Shown here one piece after another: positions 1 through 8,287 of a stretch of 56,724 nt of DNA (positions within the stretch are counted from its first letter, which is position 1; each line of letters starts with the position of its first letter). This DNA is from an uncultured Faecalibaculum sp. (GTDB lineage: Bacteria; Bacillota_I; Bacilli_A; Erysipelotrichales; Erysipelotrichaceae): the NCBI RefSeq assembly GCF_910588395.1, contig NZ_CAJUPA010000014.1, positions 1-56,724 on the forward strand. The letters run 5' to 3'. The position numbers and the translations under genes were made by a program. The notes under the pieces were generated by a model. That model was not told where the DNA came from and did no database searches. It saw nothing but the letters and a program-made list of their open reading frames with translations.

Positions 1-51
1 GAAACGGGAAGAGATATCGTGTATGGTTTTCAGAGACTGGTGGAGATATGA
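1..51 (+). CDS. C-terminal tail of an upstream gene (partial)
   Basis: Frame 1 stays open from the window edge to TGA at 49-51 and would encode the last 16 residues of a protein. A hairpin with a T run follows 18 bases later, as expected at the end of a transcription unit. The tail is too short to identify a family. In many Firmicutes uvrB lies upstream of uvrA, but nothing in these residues shows that here. Confidence 0.3.
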   Translation, partial: ETGRDIVYGFQRLVEI

Positions 52-68
52 ATCCGGAAAAGAAAGCG

Positions 69-105
69 ACAGCCTTTGGTGTGAATCTGCCAGGGGCTGT
101 TTTTC
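69..105 (+). terminator. Rho-independent terminator before uvrA
   Basis: Arms ACAGCC (69-74) and GGCTGT (95-100) with an inner TGG/CCA pairing, followed by a T run at 100-104. It separates the upstream gene from uvrA. Confidence 0.6.
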
Positions 106-143
106 ATTGTCAGTCTTCAACCATATGCGTCAAACCGCAAATG

Positions 144-152
144 TGGTAGAAT
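144..152 (+). promoter_or_regulatory. possible extended -10 promoter of uvrA
   Basis: TG-G-TAGAAT fits an extended -10 element 70 bases before the uvrA ATG. No convincing -35 hexamer is visible. No LexA/DinR box was recognised nearby. Confidence 0.35.
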
Positions 153-221
153 AACATTGCACGAAAATTGCGATATTTATCTTATGCCAATATAAATCAG
201 CGAAAGGGGGAAACAGAACAT

Positions 222-3041
222 ATGGAAAATACCATCAAAATCCGCGGTGCCAGAGAGAACAATCTGAAAAACATCAACCTGGATATTCCCAGGGACAAAC
301 TCGTAATCATGACCGGGGTCTCCGGATCCGGAAAAACCAGCCTGGCCTTTGACACAATCTATGCCGAAGGACAGCGGCGGTACATGGAATCACTCTCAGC
401 CTATGCCCGGCAGTTTCTGGGCAATTCTGAAAAACCCGATGTGGATCAGATAGACGGTCTGTCCCCGGCCATTGCCATTGATCAGAAAACCACATCCAAC
501 AATCCCCGTTCCACTGTGGGGACGGTTACGGAGATATACGATTATCTGCGCCTTCTGTATGCCCGGATCGGTATTCCCTACTGTCCGGAACATGGAGAAC
601 CCATTCAGGGAATGACCGTATCTGAAATGGTGGATCAGATGATGGCACTGCCCGACGGAACCCGGACCACCATCATGGCTCCCATTGTCCGGGGGAAAAA
701 GGGAACGTTCAAGGAAACCTTCGACAAACTCATCAAAGACGGTTTCATCCGGGCCAGGGTGGATGGTGAAATTGTCTACCTGGAAGAACTGGAACCGCTC
801 AACCGCAATCAGAAGCACAACATTGATGTGGTGGTGGACCGAATCATCAAAAGCGACAACAGATCCCGGTTTTATGACTCCATTGAAACGGCTGTGAATC
901 TGGCAGAGGGCATGGTGGATGTCCTGGCCGGTGAGGAGGAGTTTCTCCTGTCGGCAAACTACGCCTGCAAAATCTGCGGCTTTACTGTCCCGAAACTGGA
1001 ACCCAAACTCTTTTCCTTCAACGCCCCACTGGGCGCCTGTCCCCACTGCAAGGGACTGGGCATTACGCAGAGTGTGGACATGGAGCTGCTGATTCCGGAT
1101 CCTTCGCTGACACTGCGGCAGGGCGGTATCCGCTATCTGAAAAACATTGTGGATACGGAGAACCTGGAGTGGCAGAAAATGCACGCACTGATCCGCAAAT
1201 ATGACATTCCCATGGATACTCCGGTCCGGGATATTCCGAAAGAAAAGCTGGACCGGATTCTTTACGGATCGCTGGAACCTGTCAGTTATACCCTGTATTC
1301 CAGATCCGGTTCGGTGACGGAAAAAAACGACATGATCGAAGGGGTCATTCCCCTGATTGAGCGCCGGTTCATGGAAACCAATTCCTCCTGGAACCGGGAA
1401 TGGTATGGATCGTTCATTTCGGACCAGACCTGTGAAGTCTGTCATGGAGCCAGGCTGAATGAAAAGGTGCTTGCAGTCCGCATCGGCGGCAAGAACATCT
1501 ATGAATGGACGCAGATGCCGGTGGATGAAGCAATCCGCTTCATGCAGGAACTGCAGCTCACCGAGACAGAAAAGAAAGTTTCGGAACTGATCACCAGGGA
1601 AATCCGCAGCCGTCTGGAGTTCCTGCACAATGTAGGTCTGACCTATCTGACACTGGACCGGCTGGCTGCCACGCTTTCCGGCGGTGAGGCCCAGCGCATC
1701 CGCCTGGCAACCCAGATCGGTTCCCGGCTGACGGGGGTCATGTATGTGCTGGACGAGCCTTCCATCGGCCTGCACCAGCGGGACAATGACAAACTGATCG
1801 GCACCATGAAGGAAATGCGGGATCTGGGAAACACGCTGATTGTGGTGGAGCATGATGAAGATACCATGCGGGCTTCCGATTTCATTGTGGACGTGGGTCC
1901 GGGAGCCGGAGTGCACGGCGGAGAAATCATCAAAGCCGGAACCCCTGAGGAAATCATGGCCTGTCCCGAATCTCTGACCGGTCAGTATCTTTCCGGAAAA
2001 CGCAGCATTGCAGTGCCGGCCAGACGGCGGAAAGGCAACGGCTCCACATTGAAAGTGGTGAAGGCTACGCAGAACAACCTGAAAGGGGTCAATGCGACGA
2101 TCCGTCTGGGTACCCTGACGGTGGTGACCGGTGTGTCCGGTTCGGGAAAATCGTCCCTGGTGACGGAGGTCCTGACAAAGGGCGTGGAACATTCCCTGGG
2201 GCGGCTGCGGGTGAAACCCGGTGCCTGCAGGGAAATAAAGGGACTGGAAAACATCGACAAGCTGGTGGTGATTGGGCAGGAACCCATTGGCAGAACTCCC
2301 CGGTCCAACCCTGCCACCTACACCGGTGTCTTCGATGATATCCGGGATCTTTTTGCCCAGACGAAGGAAGCCAAGCTGCTGGGATACGACAAAGGAAGGT
2401 TCTCCTTCAATGTGAAAGGCGGCCGGTGCGAGTCCTGTCAGGGAGATGGGATCAAGCGCATCTCCATGCACTTTCTGCCGGATGTGTATGTCCCCTGTGA
2501 TGCCTGCCACGGGAAGCGATACAACGAAGAAACGCTGCAGGTGAAGTACAAGGACAAAACCATTGCGGATGTCCTGGACATGACGGTGGAAGAAGCCGTG
2601 GATTTCTTCGACGGCATTGCCCGGATCCGGCACAAGCTCCAGACTCTCAAGGATGTTGGACTGTCCTATATCAAGCTGGGGCAGAGCGCCACAACGCTGT
2701 CCGGCGGCGAGGCCCAGCGTGTGAAACTGGCCAGCGAGCTGCAGAAAAAGCCCACAGGAAAAACCCTCTTTGTGCTGGACGAACCCACCACAGGACTGCA
2801 CTCCGCGGACGTGGAAAAACTCATTGAAGTTTTACAGCGCCTTGTGGATAATGGGGATACGGTGCTCGTCATTGAGCACAATCTGGATGTGATCAAGAAT
2901 GCGGACCAGATCATCGACATCGGTCCGGAAGGCGGTGACGCCGGCGGGTACATTGTGGCTGCCGGAACGCCGGAACAGGTGGCGCAGGTCCCGGAAAGCT
3001 GGACCGGGCAGTACCTGAAACCGCTGCTGGAAAGGAAGTGA
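222..3041 (+). CDS. uvrA: UvrA, excinuclease ABC subunit A
   Basis: DNA damage recognition ATPase of nucleotide excision repair; it works as a dimer and loads UvrB at lesions. 939 residues, the normal family length. Two ABC halves are visible: Walker A GVSGSGKTSLAF near residue 35 and GVSGSGKSSLV near 640, ABC signatures LSGGEAQRIRLA and LSGGEAQRVKLA, and Cys-rich zinc modules (CKICG with CPHC; CESCQGDG with CDACHG). The start at 222 is chosen because GAAAGGGGG lies at 202-210; an in-frame TTG at 168 would add 18 residues without a ribosome site. hprK follows after 4 bases, so the two are probably cotranscribed. Confidence 0.97.
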   Translation: MENTIKIRGARENNLKNINLDIPRDKLVIMTGVSGSGKTSLAFDTIYAEGQRRYMESLSAYARQFLGNSEKPDVDQIDGLSPAIAIDQKTTSNNPRSTVGTVTEIYDYLRLLYARIGIPYCPEHGEPIQGMTVSEMVDQMMALPDGTRTTIMAPIVRGKKGTFKETFDKLIKDGFIRARVDGEIVYLEELEPLNRNQKHNIDVVVDRIIKSDNRSRFYDSIETAVNLAEGMVDVLAGEEEFLLSANYACKICGFTVPKLEPKLFSFNAPLGACPHCKGLGITQSVDMELLIPDPSLTLRQGGIRYLKNIVDTENLEWQKMHALIRKYDIPMDTPVRDIPKEKLDRILYGSLEPVSYTLYSRSGSVTEKNDMIEGVIPLIERRFMETNSSWNREWYGSFISDQTCEVCHGARLNEKVLAVRIGGKNIYEWTQMPVDEAIRFMQELQLTETEKKVSELITREIRSRLEFLHNVGLTYLTLDRLAATLSGGEAQRIRLATQIGSRLTGVMYVLDEPSIGLHQRDNDKLIGTMKEMRDLGNTLIVVEHDEDTMRASDFIVDVGPGAGVHGGEIIKAGTPEEIMACPESLTGQYLSGKRSIAVPARRRKGNGSTLKVVKATQNNLKGVNATIRLGTLTVVTGVSGSGKSSLVTEVLTKGVEHSLGRLRVKPGACREIKGLENIDKLVVIGQEPIGRTPRSNPATYTGVFDDIRDLFAQTKEAKLLGYDKGRFSFNVKGGRCESCQGDGIKRISMHFLPDVYVPCDACHGKRYNEETLQVKYKDKTIADVLDMTVEEAVDFFDGIARIRHKLQTLKDVGLSYIKLGQSATTLSGGEAQRVKLASELQKKPTGKTLFVLDEPTTGLHSADVEKLIEVLQRLVDNGDTVLVIEHNLDVIKNADQIIDIGPEGGDAGGYIVAAGTPEQVAQVPESWTGQYLKPLLERK

Positions 3042-3045
3042 CGGC

Positions 3046-3996
3046 ATGCCCAGAGCCACTATCAGAGATCTGCTGGACAAATTCGGCTGGGATCTGGTGA
3101 CCGGCAGTCCCCAGGCTCTGGAAAGACCTGTCACCCTGCCGGATACCAACCGTCCGGGGCTGGAACTTGCCGGATACTTTCCGGACACAGCCAGGCGCCG
3201 TCTGGTGATTCTGGGAGCCAAGGAAATGGGCTACATTCATGAGGAAATGGATGAAGTGGCCCAGCGCCGGGCTTTCGAGTTTCTGACCGGTCCCATGACA
3301 CCGGGCATTGTCATCACCAATGGCAGCCGGTGTCCCCAGATCCTGGAAGAAATTGCCCGCCGCAAGGACTTTCCCGTAGCCAGCACCCTGGAAAAGACCA
3401 CCTATGTGGTCAACAACATCACCAATTTTCTGGACGAAAAACTGGCCCCCAGTTTCATCATTCATGGAGAACTGGTCCAGATTTTCGGTGTGGGTGTCCT
3501 GATCTGCGGCAAGTCCGGTATGGGAAAATCCGAAATCGTGCTGGAGCTGATCAAGCGGGGTCATCAGCTGGTGGCGGATGACCGGGTGGACTGCTACCGC
3601 ATCCACAACACGCTTATTGGACGCAGCACGCCCATGATCGAAGGATTCATGGAACTGCGGGGCGTGGGAATCATTGACATTCAGAAAATGTACGGCGTGA
3701 CATCCATTGCCCGTCAGACAGAGATACAGTTCCAGATCACCCTGGGCCGCTTTGACAGTCACAACAGCTACGACCGTGTGGGAATCGAAGAGAAGAAATA
3801 CACGGAAATTCTTGGCATTCAGCTGATGGATGTGGAAATTCCTGTCAGTGAAGGACGGCCCATGGCCACCATCATTGAAACCACGGTCACCAATTTCCTG
3901 CTGCTGAAGGAAGGCATCAATTCAGCGAAGGAGTTCGAAGAGCGGGTCCTGCGGGAAATTGCCAGAAACCGGTGTGCCACCAGTCCAGACGAATGA
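3046..3996 (+). CDS. hprK: HPr kinase/phosphorylase
   Basis: Bifunctional enzyme that phosphorylates and dephosphorylates the regulatory serine of HPr, driving CcpA-dependent carbon catabolite control in Firmicutes. 316 residues, family-typical. It shows the P-loop GKSGMGKS near residue 155, the preceding conserved IHGELVQIFGVGVLI segment with the catalytic His, and the HprK signature around LRGVGIIDIQKMYGV near residue 205. The start lies 4 bases after the uvrA stop, with AAAGGAAG inside the uvrA end as ribosome site. A cre-like site at 44933 and two PTS enzymes later in the window show where its output could act. Confidence 0.96.
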   Translation: MPRATIRDLLDKFGWDLVTGSPQALERPVTLPDTNRPGLELAGYFPDTARRRLVILGAKEMGYIHEEMDEVAQRRAFEFLTGPMTPGIVITNGSRCPQILEEIARRKDFPVASTLEKTTYVVNNITNFLDEKLAPSFIIHGELVQIFGVGVLICGKSGMGKSEIVLELIKRGHQLVADDRVDCYRIHNTLIGRSTPMIEGFMELRGVGIIDIQKMYGVTSIARQTEIQFQITLGRFDSHNSYDRVGIEEKKYTEILGIQLMDVEIPVSEGRPMATIIETTVTNFLLLKEGINSAKEFEERVLREIARNRCATSPDE

Positions 3997-4020
3997 GTGT
4001 GTCCTGCCGGCTGCCGGTCC

Positions 4021-4053
4021 AGCCTGCCGGAATGATTCGCCGGCAGGCTTTTT
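4021..4053 (+). terminator. terminator after hprK
   Basis: Perfect 10-bp arms AGCCTGCCGG (4021-4030) and CCGGCAGGCT (4040-4049) followed by TTTTT. It ends the uvrA-hprK unit. Confidence 0.85.
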
Positions 4054-4101
4054 GAGAATGACCATCTACGCATTCCGGCGGACAGACCGGTTTGCAGGTC
4101 C

Positions 4102-4107
4102 TATACT
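4102..4107 (+). promoter_or_regulatory. -10 box of trxB
   Basis: TATACT 24 bases before the trxB start, in the short gap after the hprK terminator. The -35 region is poor. Confidence 0.4.
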
Positions 4108-4130
4108 GAAACAGAATGGAGGCTGCAAAA

Positions 4131-5081
4131 ATGAAAGATATATATGATGTAGCGATTATCGGCGCTGGCCCGGCGGGGATGACAGCCGCCCTGTATGCCA
4201 GCCGTTCGGGGCTGAAAACCTGCATGATTGAAGGGGGCGCACCCGGTGGCAAAATGCTGAAGACCTATCTGGTATCCAACTATCCTGGTGTGGCTGAAAT
4301 CCCTGGACCGGATCTGGGCATGACCATGTATGAGCAGTCCCTGGCTTTCGGGGCGGCATACATTCCCGGGATGGTCAGCGAGGTTCTGCCAGACCGGACG
4401 GTGAAACTCACGGACGGGCAGGAAATCAGGGCCCGGGCTGTGATTGTAGCCACCGGCACGAAGGAACGGCTGCTGGGAATTCCCGGTGAACAGGAGCTGG
4501 TCGGCCGCGGTGTATCCTATTGTGCTGTATGTGACGGTGCCTTTTTCAGGAACAAAACCGTAGCCGTGATCGGCGGCGGCAACGCTGCGCTGGAGGAAAG
4601 CGGTTTTCTGTCTCAGTTTGTGGACAAGATGTACATCATCATCCGCCGGGATCAGTTCCGGGCGGAGGAAAAACTGCAGAAGGAAGTCATGGCCAATCCC
4701 AAAGTGGAGGTCATCAGAGATTCCGTTCCGGTGGAAATTACAGGTGAAGATACAGTGACAGGGCTGCGGATCCGGAATGTAAAAACCGGTGAGGAAACAC
4801 TGCTGGATGTTGCAGGTGTGTTCCCTTACATTGGCCAGGATCCGGTGTCTTCCATGGTGCAGAATCTCGGTGTATGTGACGAACATGGGGCCATCATCAC
4901 CAATCAGGAAATGATGACAAAGGTTCCCGGCGTATTTGCGGCGGGAGATGTCCGGGTCACGGAACTTAGGCAGATTGTCACTGCCACCGCAGATGGCGCC
5001 AAGGCTGCGGAATCGGCGTTCCTCTGGGTGCGGGAGAACCTGGAACCCACCGATACACTGGTGGAAGAACTGGAAAACTGA
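4131..5081 (+). CDS. trxB: thioredoxin reductase
   Basis: FAD enzyme that moves electrons from NADPH to thioredoxin. 316 residues, as usual for the low-Mr class. FAD-binding GAGPAGMTAALYASRSG at the N-terminus, redox pair CAVC in SYCAVCDGAFF near residue 140, NADPH-binding GGGNAALEE near 157, and the C-terminal FAD motif GVFAAGDVR. The start at 4131 is set by GGAGG at 4118-4122; the earlier in-frame ATG at 4116 overlaps that ribosome site. Its likely partner trxA is at 16728 in the same window. Confidence 0.95.
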   Translation: MKDIYDVAIIGAGPAGMTAALYASRSGLKTCMIEGGAPGGKMLKTYLVSNYPGVAEIPGPDLGMTMYEQSLAFGAAYIPGMVSEVLPDRTVKLTDGQEIRARAVIVATGTKERLLGIPGEQELVGRGVSYCAVCDGAFFRNKTVAVIGGGNAALEESGFLSQFVDKMYIIIRRDQFRAEEKLQKEVMANPKVEVIRDSVPVEITGEDTVTGLRIRNVKTGEETLLDVAGVFPYIGQDPVSSMVQNLGVCDEHGAIITNQEMMTKVPGVFAAGDVRVTELRQIVTATADGAKAAESAFLWVRENLEPTDTLVEELEN

Positions 5082-5120
5082 TCAGTCCGGCGTTCACTGT
5101 TTCAATGCTCCGGCTATTCA

Positions 5121-5152
5121 AAAACCCTGGGATTCACAGTCCCAGGGTTTTT
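5121..5152. terminator. bidirectional terminator between trxB and the recombinase gene
   Basis: Arms AAAACCCTGGG (5121-5131) and CCCAGGGTTTTT (5141-5152). A and T runs on both sides let it work for both convergent genes. The stop codon of the minus-strand recombinase gene (5134-5136) lies in its loop. Confidence 0.85.
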
Positions 5153-5739
5153 ACGTTTTTATAGAAATAGGAACGGGAGCAGTCCAGCCGGTTCAGGGCT
5201 TCCTGCAGGGTGATCTCCTGCTTTCTCCAGGCCTGTACCGTTTCGGGAAAATCTGTCGGGAGAGGCTTTCCCGGGTTTCCGAAATGAATGCCCCGGGCTT
5301 TGGCCGCGGCGATGCCTTCTGCCTGGCGCTGCCGGATGGAGCGGCGTTCGTTTTCCGCCACATAGCTCATGATCTGCAGGACGAGATCCACGATGAATTC
5401 ATGGGTCAGATCCGGATGTTCGTGACGGGTGTCCAGCAGCGGCATGTCCAGCACCACCATCTGGACGCCTCTGGATCCCGTCAGCTTTTTCCATTCCCGG
5501 ACCACTTCCGTGTAGCTGCGCCCCAGGCGGTCCAGCGAATGGACGACAATGGTATCACCTTTTTTGCAGCGCTTTGTCAGCTGCTGCCAGGCGGGACGGG
5601 AGAAGTCCTTTCCTGACTGATGATCAACGTAGATGTGGCTTTCTGCCACCGGAAACTCCCGGAGAGTATCCAGCTGGCGGGCAGGATTCTGATCTCTGCT
5701 CGAAACGCGTGCATATCCATAAATCGTCATGTTCCTCAT
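5134..5739 (-). CDS. serine recombinase (resolvase/invertase family), intact catalytic site
   Basis: 201 residues: a resolvase catalytic domain with YGYARVSSRDQ (nucleophilic Ser directly after RV), VHSLDRLGRSYTEVV carrying the conserved Asp-Arg-x-x-Arg set, a long E helix (ENERRSIRQRQAEGIAAAKARG), and a C-terminal helix-turn-helix (TLQEALNRLDCSRSYFYK). This is the small resolvase/invertase layout, not the large serine integrase layout. The start could be 5739 or 5730; 5730 gives the family numbering Ser10, but neither has an ideally placed ribosome site. It is the only one of three serine-recombinase-like genes in the window whose active site is complete. No invertible segment or cognate transposon is obvious beside it. 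Confidence 0.9.
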   Translation of the reverse strand: MRNMTIYGYARVSSRDQNPARQLDTLREFPVAESHIYVDHQSGKDFSRPAWQQLTKRCKKGDTIVVHSLDRLGRSYTEVVREWKKLTGSRGVQMVVLDMPLLDTRHEHPDLTHEFIVDLVLQIMSYVAENERRSIRQRQAEGIAAAKARGIHFGNPGKPLPTDFPETVQAWRKQEITLQEALNRLDCSRSYFYKNVKTLGL

Positions 5740-5810
5740 GATAATTGAACGTTCCTGCAGAGATGGCTGGCATACTTTGGACGGCTGCCGGGGGAAGCTG
5801 TGGCGGATGG

Positions 5811-5838
5811 AAAAGGAAGGCAGGGGTTTCTGCCTTCC
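5811..5838 (-). terminator. terminator of the 6578-5853 minus-strand pair
   Basis: Arms GGAAGGCAG (5815-5823) and CTGCCTTCC (5830-5838); read on the minus strand the stem is followed by TTTT. Confidence 0.7.
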
Positions 5839-5852
5839 TGACGGGGTGAAAA

Positions 5853-6269
5853 TCAGCCGTTTTCCGGGGCGGCAGTGCCGTGGGCACCGGCAAGCCACTG
5901 TTCATGATTCTTTGCAGCCTGTTCCCGGGTTTCGGCAGCCTGCCGGAACTGGCTGGCCAGATCCTGGTAGCCTTCCTCTTCCGCCACAGCTGCCCAGTCC
6001 CGGTACAACGTGCTCCATTCTCTGCCGGACTGTGCACCGGCTTCGTGGAGACTTGCCAGGGTTCCGTTCACCGGACCTTCGTTCAGCACTTCAAACCACT
6101 GCCGGGCCAGGTCTTTCTCAAGCTGCATGTCCGCTTCAAAGTCCGCAGCCTGTCCCCGGTCCTGAAGCTTCACGTGTTTTTTCATCTGGCGGGAAACTGT
6201 TGCGTTCTGGCTTTCGCCGGCCAGTGCCACCTGCAGATTTTCTCTGGTGCGGGATGTTTCAAATTCCAT
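5853..6269 (-). CDS. rubrerythrin-like ferritin-fold protein with an incomplete iron site
   Basis: 138 residues. The frame of rubrerythrin is recognisable: TRENLQVALAGESQNA at the start, LEKDLARQWFEVLNEG in helix 2, and GREWSTLYRDWAAVAEEEGYQDLASQFRQAAE in the third and fourth helices. Rubrerythrins are non-haem di-iron peroxidases. Several usual ligands look replaced here (the His of the ExxH pair in helix 2 is Leu, and the last ExxH reads ETREQA), and there is no C-terminal rubredoxin domain with CxxC pairs. Peroxidase activity is therefore doubtful. It is 9 bases downstream of the PII-like gene and probably cotranscribed. Confidence 0.7.
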   Translation of the reverse strand: MEFETSRTRENLQVALAGESQNATVSRQMKKHVKLQDRGQAADFEADMQLEKDLARQWFEVLNEGPVNGTLASLHEAGAQSGREWSTLYRDWAAVAEEEGYQDLASQFRQAAETREQAAKNHEQWLAGAHGTAAPENG

Positions 6270-6278
6270 ATGCCCGGC

Positions 6279-6578
6279 TCAGACTTTCAGCACTTCTTCC
6301 ACATTCAGCACGAATACAGCTCCGCCACTGGCAGCCACGGGGGTGTAGGGCTGTTCCAGGCGGGGGCCTGCAGACTCAAGGGATCCTGCGTGATCCCGGA
6401 CCAGGGAGATCACATCCTGCACATCGTCGTCTTCACAGACAGATATCAGCGTGGTGTTGCCGCCCCGCAAAAAGCCGCCGGTGGCAGCGAGCCGGAGGCT
6501 GGAAAAGCCGTGTTTGCAAAGCGCTTCTTCCAGTTCTCCGGCGTCTTCGCTGGAGATCACCGAAATAATCATTTTCAT
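6279..6578 (-). CDS. cyclic-di-AMP receptor, PII-like (PstA/DarA family)
   Basis: 99 residues starting MKMIISVISSED. It matches the PstA/DarA family, a trimeric PII-like signal receptor that binds c-di-AMP in Firmicutes: LRLAATGGFLRGGNTTLI (the TGGFL..GNTT core), EDDDVQDVISLV, and the C-terminal GGAVFVLNVEEVLKV strand. The start at 6578 is preferred over 6584 because GGAG then sits about 8 bases upstream, and the protein begins like its relatives. Cytoplasmic. The target protein cannot be told from the sequence. Confidence 0.88.
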   Translation of the reverse strand: MKMIISVISSEDAGELEEALCKHGFSSLRLAATGGFLRGGNTTLISVCEDDDVQDVISLVRDHAGSLESAGPRLEQPYTPVAASGGAVFVLNVEEVLKV

Positions 6579-6628
6579 GTTCATCTCTCCTCATTCTGTA
6601 TTTTCTCATCACAAGTATAATCCACCTT

Positions 6629-6658
6629 TTGGCAAAATTTGGACAGATACCCTATAGT
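6629..6658 (+). promoter_or_regulatory. promoter of the polysaccharide deacetylase gene
   Basis: TTGGCA (6629-6634) and TATAGT (6653-6658) with an 18-base spacer, 84 bases before the start at 6742 and pointing away from the minus-strand PII-like gene. Confidence 0.6.
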
Positions 6659-6741
6659 AATAAACAGAACACGTTCCATCTCTGCAGCCGGCGGTTCCGG
6701 ATTCTGCAGCCGGAACTGACTGAGAAAAGAGAGATTTACCA

Positions 6742-8163
6742 ATGGCAGCAAAACGAAAAAGAAGACGGCGCCGGCGCATCAGATGGGGACGGTTTCTGGT
6801 GCTGGGACTGGCAGCCGCAGTGGTGCTGGGGCTGTGCACCTGCGTCTGGCTCCTGTTTTCCCCGCTGCATCTGAAAGCGGGAGAAGTGACCACAGAATAC
6901 AAGCACAAATATGATCCCAGATCCAACATCAGCATTGCCTTTCCCGGATCGAAAGACGAGGTCACCATCAGCGGGACGGTGGATACCAGCAAGGTGGGGG
7001 ACTATCCGCTGACGTATTCCTTCAAGGGACACGAGGCCAGGGCGGTGGTGCATGTAACGGATACCACGCCGCCTGTTCTGGAGGTGCAGGACATCATGGC
7101 GGACATGACCCAGGAGGTGAAGCCGGAGGATATGGTCACCCAGGCCAAGGATGCCTCCGAGGTCACTGTGGCTTTTGCAAAGGACACCGAAGACCTGACG
7201 CCCCGGGGCAAGCACCGGGTGACAATCGTGGCCACGGATGCATCGGGCAATACCACTGAACGGCAGGCGACGCTGGACCGGGTGGAGGATACCCGCAAGC
7301 CGGAGCTGAAGTCGGAAAACGAAGTGCTGAAGGTGAAGCAGGGCACGGCGTTTGAACTGAGCGGGATCTCTGCCACAGATGACATGGATCCGGAACCCGC
7401 CATCACCTGGGATGAGAGCACCATTGACATGACCAAAGCCGGAGACTACGAAGTGACAGTCATGGCTGCCGACCGTTCGGGCAACAAAAGCGAGATGAAG
7501 CAGAAGGTGACGGTGGAGAAGAATCCGGAATACGGAAAGAAGGTTGTCTTCCTGACCTTTGACGACGGTCCCAGTGAAAACACCGGAAAGATCCTGGATA
7601 TCCTGAAGAAAAACGGTGCCAAAGCCACGTTCTTTGTGACGGGCAATGGACAGGCGGACAACAAATACATCAAGCAGGCGTACGATGAGGGAAATGCCAT
7701 TGGTCTGCATACCTACACCCACGACTATTCCTATGTGTACTCCTCCGTGGACAACTACTTCCAGGATCTGCAGAAGATATCGGATATGGTCAAAGACATC
7801 ACCGGGGAAGCGCCGAAGATCATCCGGTTTCCCGGCGGCAGCTCCAACACCATTTCTGCCAGCTACACCCAGGGCATCATGAGCCAGCTCGTGGATCTGG
7901 TTCATGAAAAGGGCTATGAGTACTTTGACTGGAATGTATCCAGCGGGGATGCCAGCGGCAATGACATGCCGGTGGACACGATTGTGCAGGGAGCGACAGC
8001 CTGTGAAGAACAGTACTGCACGATTCTGTTCCATGACACCATGGCCAAGAACACCACAGTGCAGGCCCTTCCGCAGATCATCAAATACTACAAGGACAAC
8101 GGGTATGTATTCCTGCCGCTGACAGAGGATTCCGTGGCGGCACATCACGGCGTGAACAACTGA
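6742..8163 (+). CDS. membrane-anchored polysaccharide deacetylase with Ig-like repeats
   Basis: 473 residues: a very basic cytoplasmic start (KRKRRRRRRIRWGR), one membrane segment (about 18-40), two or three Ig/HYR-like beta domains each opening with a DTTPPVLEV or DTRKPELKS type motif (about 45-255), then a NodB domain (about 270-460). The NodB motifs are clear: TFDDGPS (first metal Asp and catalytic Asp), HTYTH (metal His pair), RFPGG and LFHDT. The family removes acetyl groups from peptidoglycan or other surface glycans, often giving lysozyme resistance. The layout suggests an extracytoplasmic enzyme held off the membrane by the Ig stalk. The substrate is not decided by the sequence. Confidence 0.9.
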   Translation: MAAKRKRRRRRRIRWGRFLVLGLAAAVVLGLCTCVWLLFSPLHLKAGEVTTEYKHKYDPRSNISIAFPGSKDEVTISGTVDTSKVGDYPLTYSFKGHEARAVVHVTDTTPPVLEVQDIMADMTQEVKPEDMVTQAKDASEVTVAFAKDTEDLTPRGKHRVTIVATDASGNTTERQATLDRVEDTRKPELKSENEVLKVKQGTAFELSGISATDDMDPEPAITWDESTIDMTKAGDYEVTVMAADRSGNKSEMKQKVTVEKNPEYGKKVVFLTFDDGPSENTGKILDILKKNGAKATFFVTGNGQADNKYIKQAYDEGNAIGLHTYTHDYSYVYSSVDNYFQDLQKISDMVKDITGEAPKIIRFPGGSSNTISASYTQGIMSQLVDLVHEKGYEYFDWNVSSGDASGNDMPVDTIVQGATACEEQYCTILFHDTMAKNTTVQALPQIIKYYKDNGYVFLPLTEDSVAAHHGVNN

Positions 8164-8173
8164 CCTGGCTGCA

Positions 8174-8204
8174 GACTCTCCGCAATGTTCCGGAGAGTCT
8201 TTTT
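8174..8204 (+). terminator. terminator after the deacetylase gene
   Basis: GACTCTCCG (8174-8182) pairs with CGGAGAGTC (8191-8199), followed by TTTTT. Confidence 0.88.
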
Positions 8205-8287
8205 ATGATTCCAATCTTCCAAAATGACCTGTCGGTCCGGTGACAAATCATGTTACCATGGACCATATCGGATGAAAGGAAATGGAT

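Noticed and set aside
168..221. TTG start extending UvrA by 18 residues
   Set aside because: A strong GAAAGGGGG ribosome site lies before ATG 222 and the extension does not look like UvrA.
396..2801. 801-residue open frame on the minus strand across uvrA
   Set aside because: It is antisense to a clear uvrA, has no ribosome site and no family features; long antisense frames are common in GC-rich genes.
8205..8287. purine riboswitch before purD
   Set aside because: The gap is too short and no three-way-junction core motif is present.
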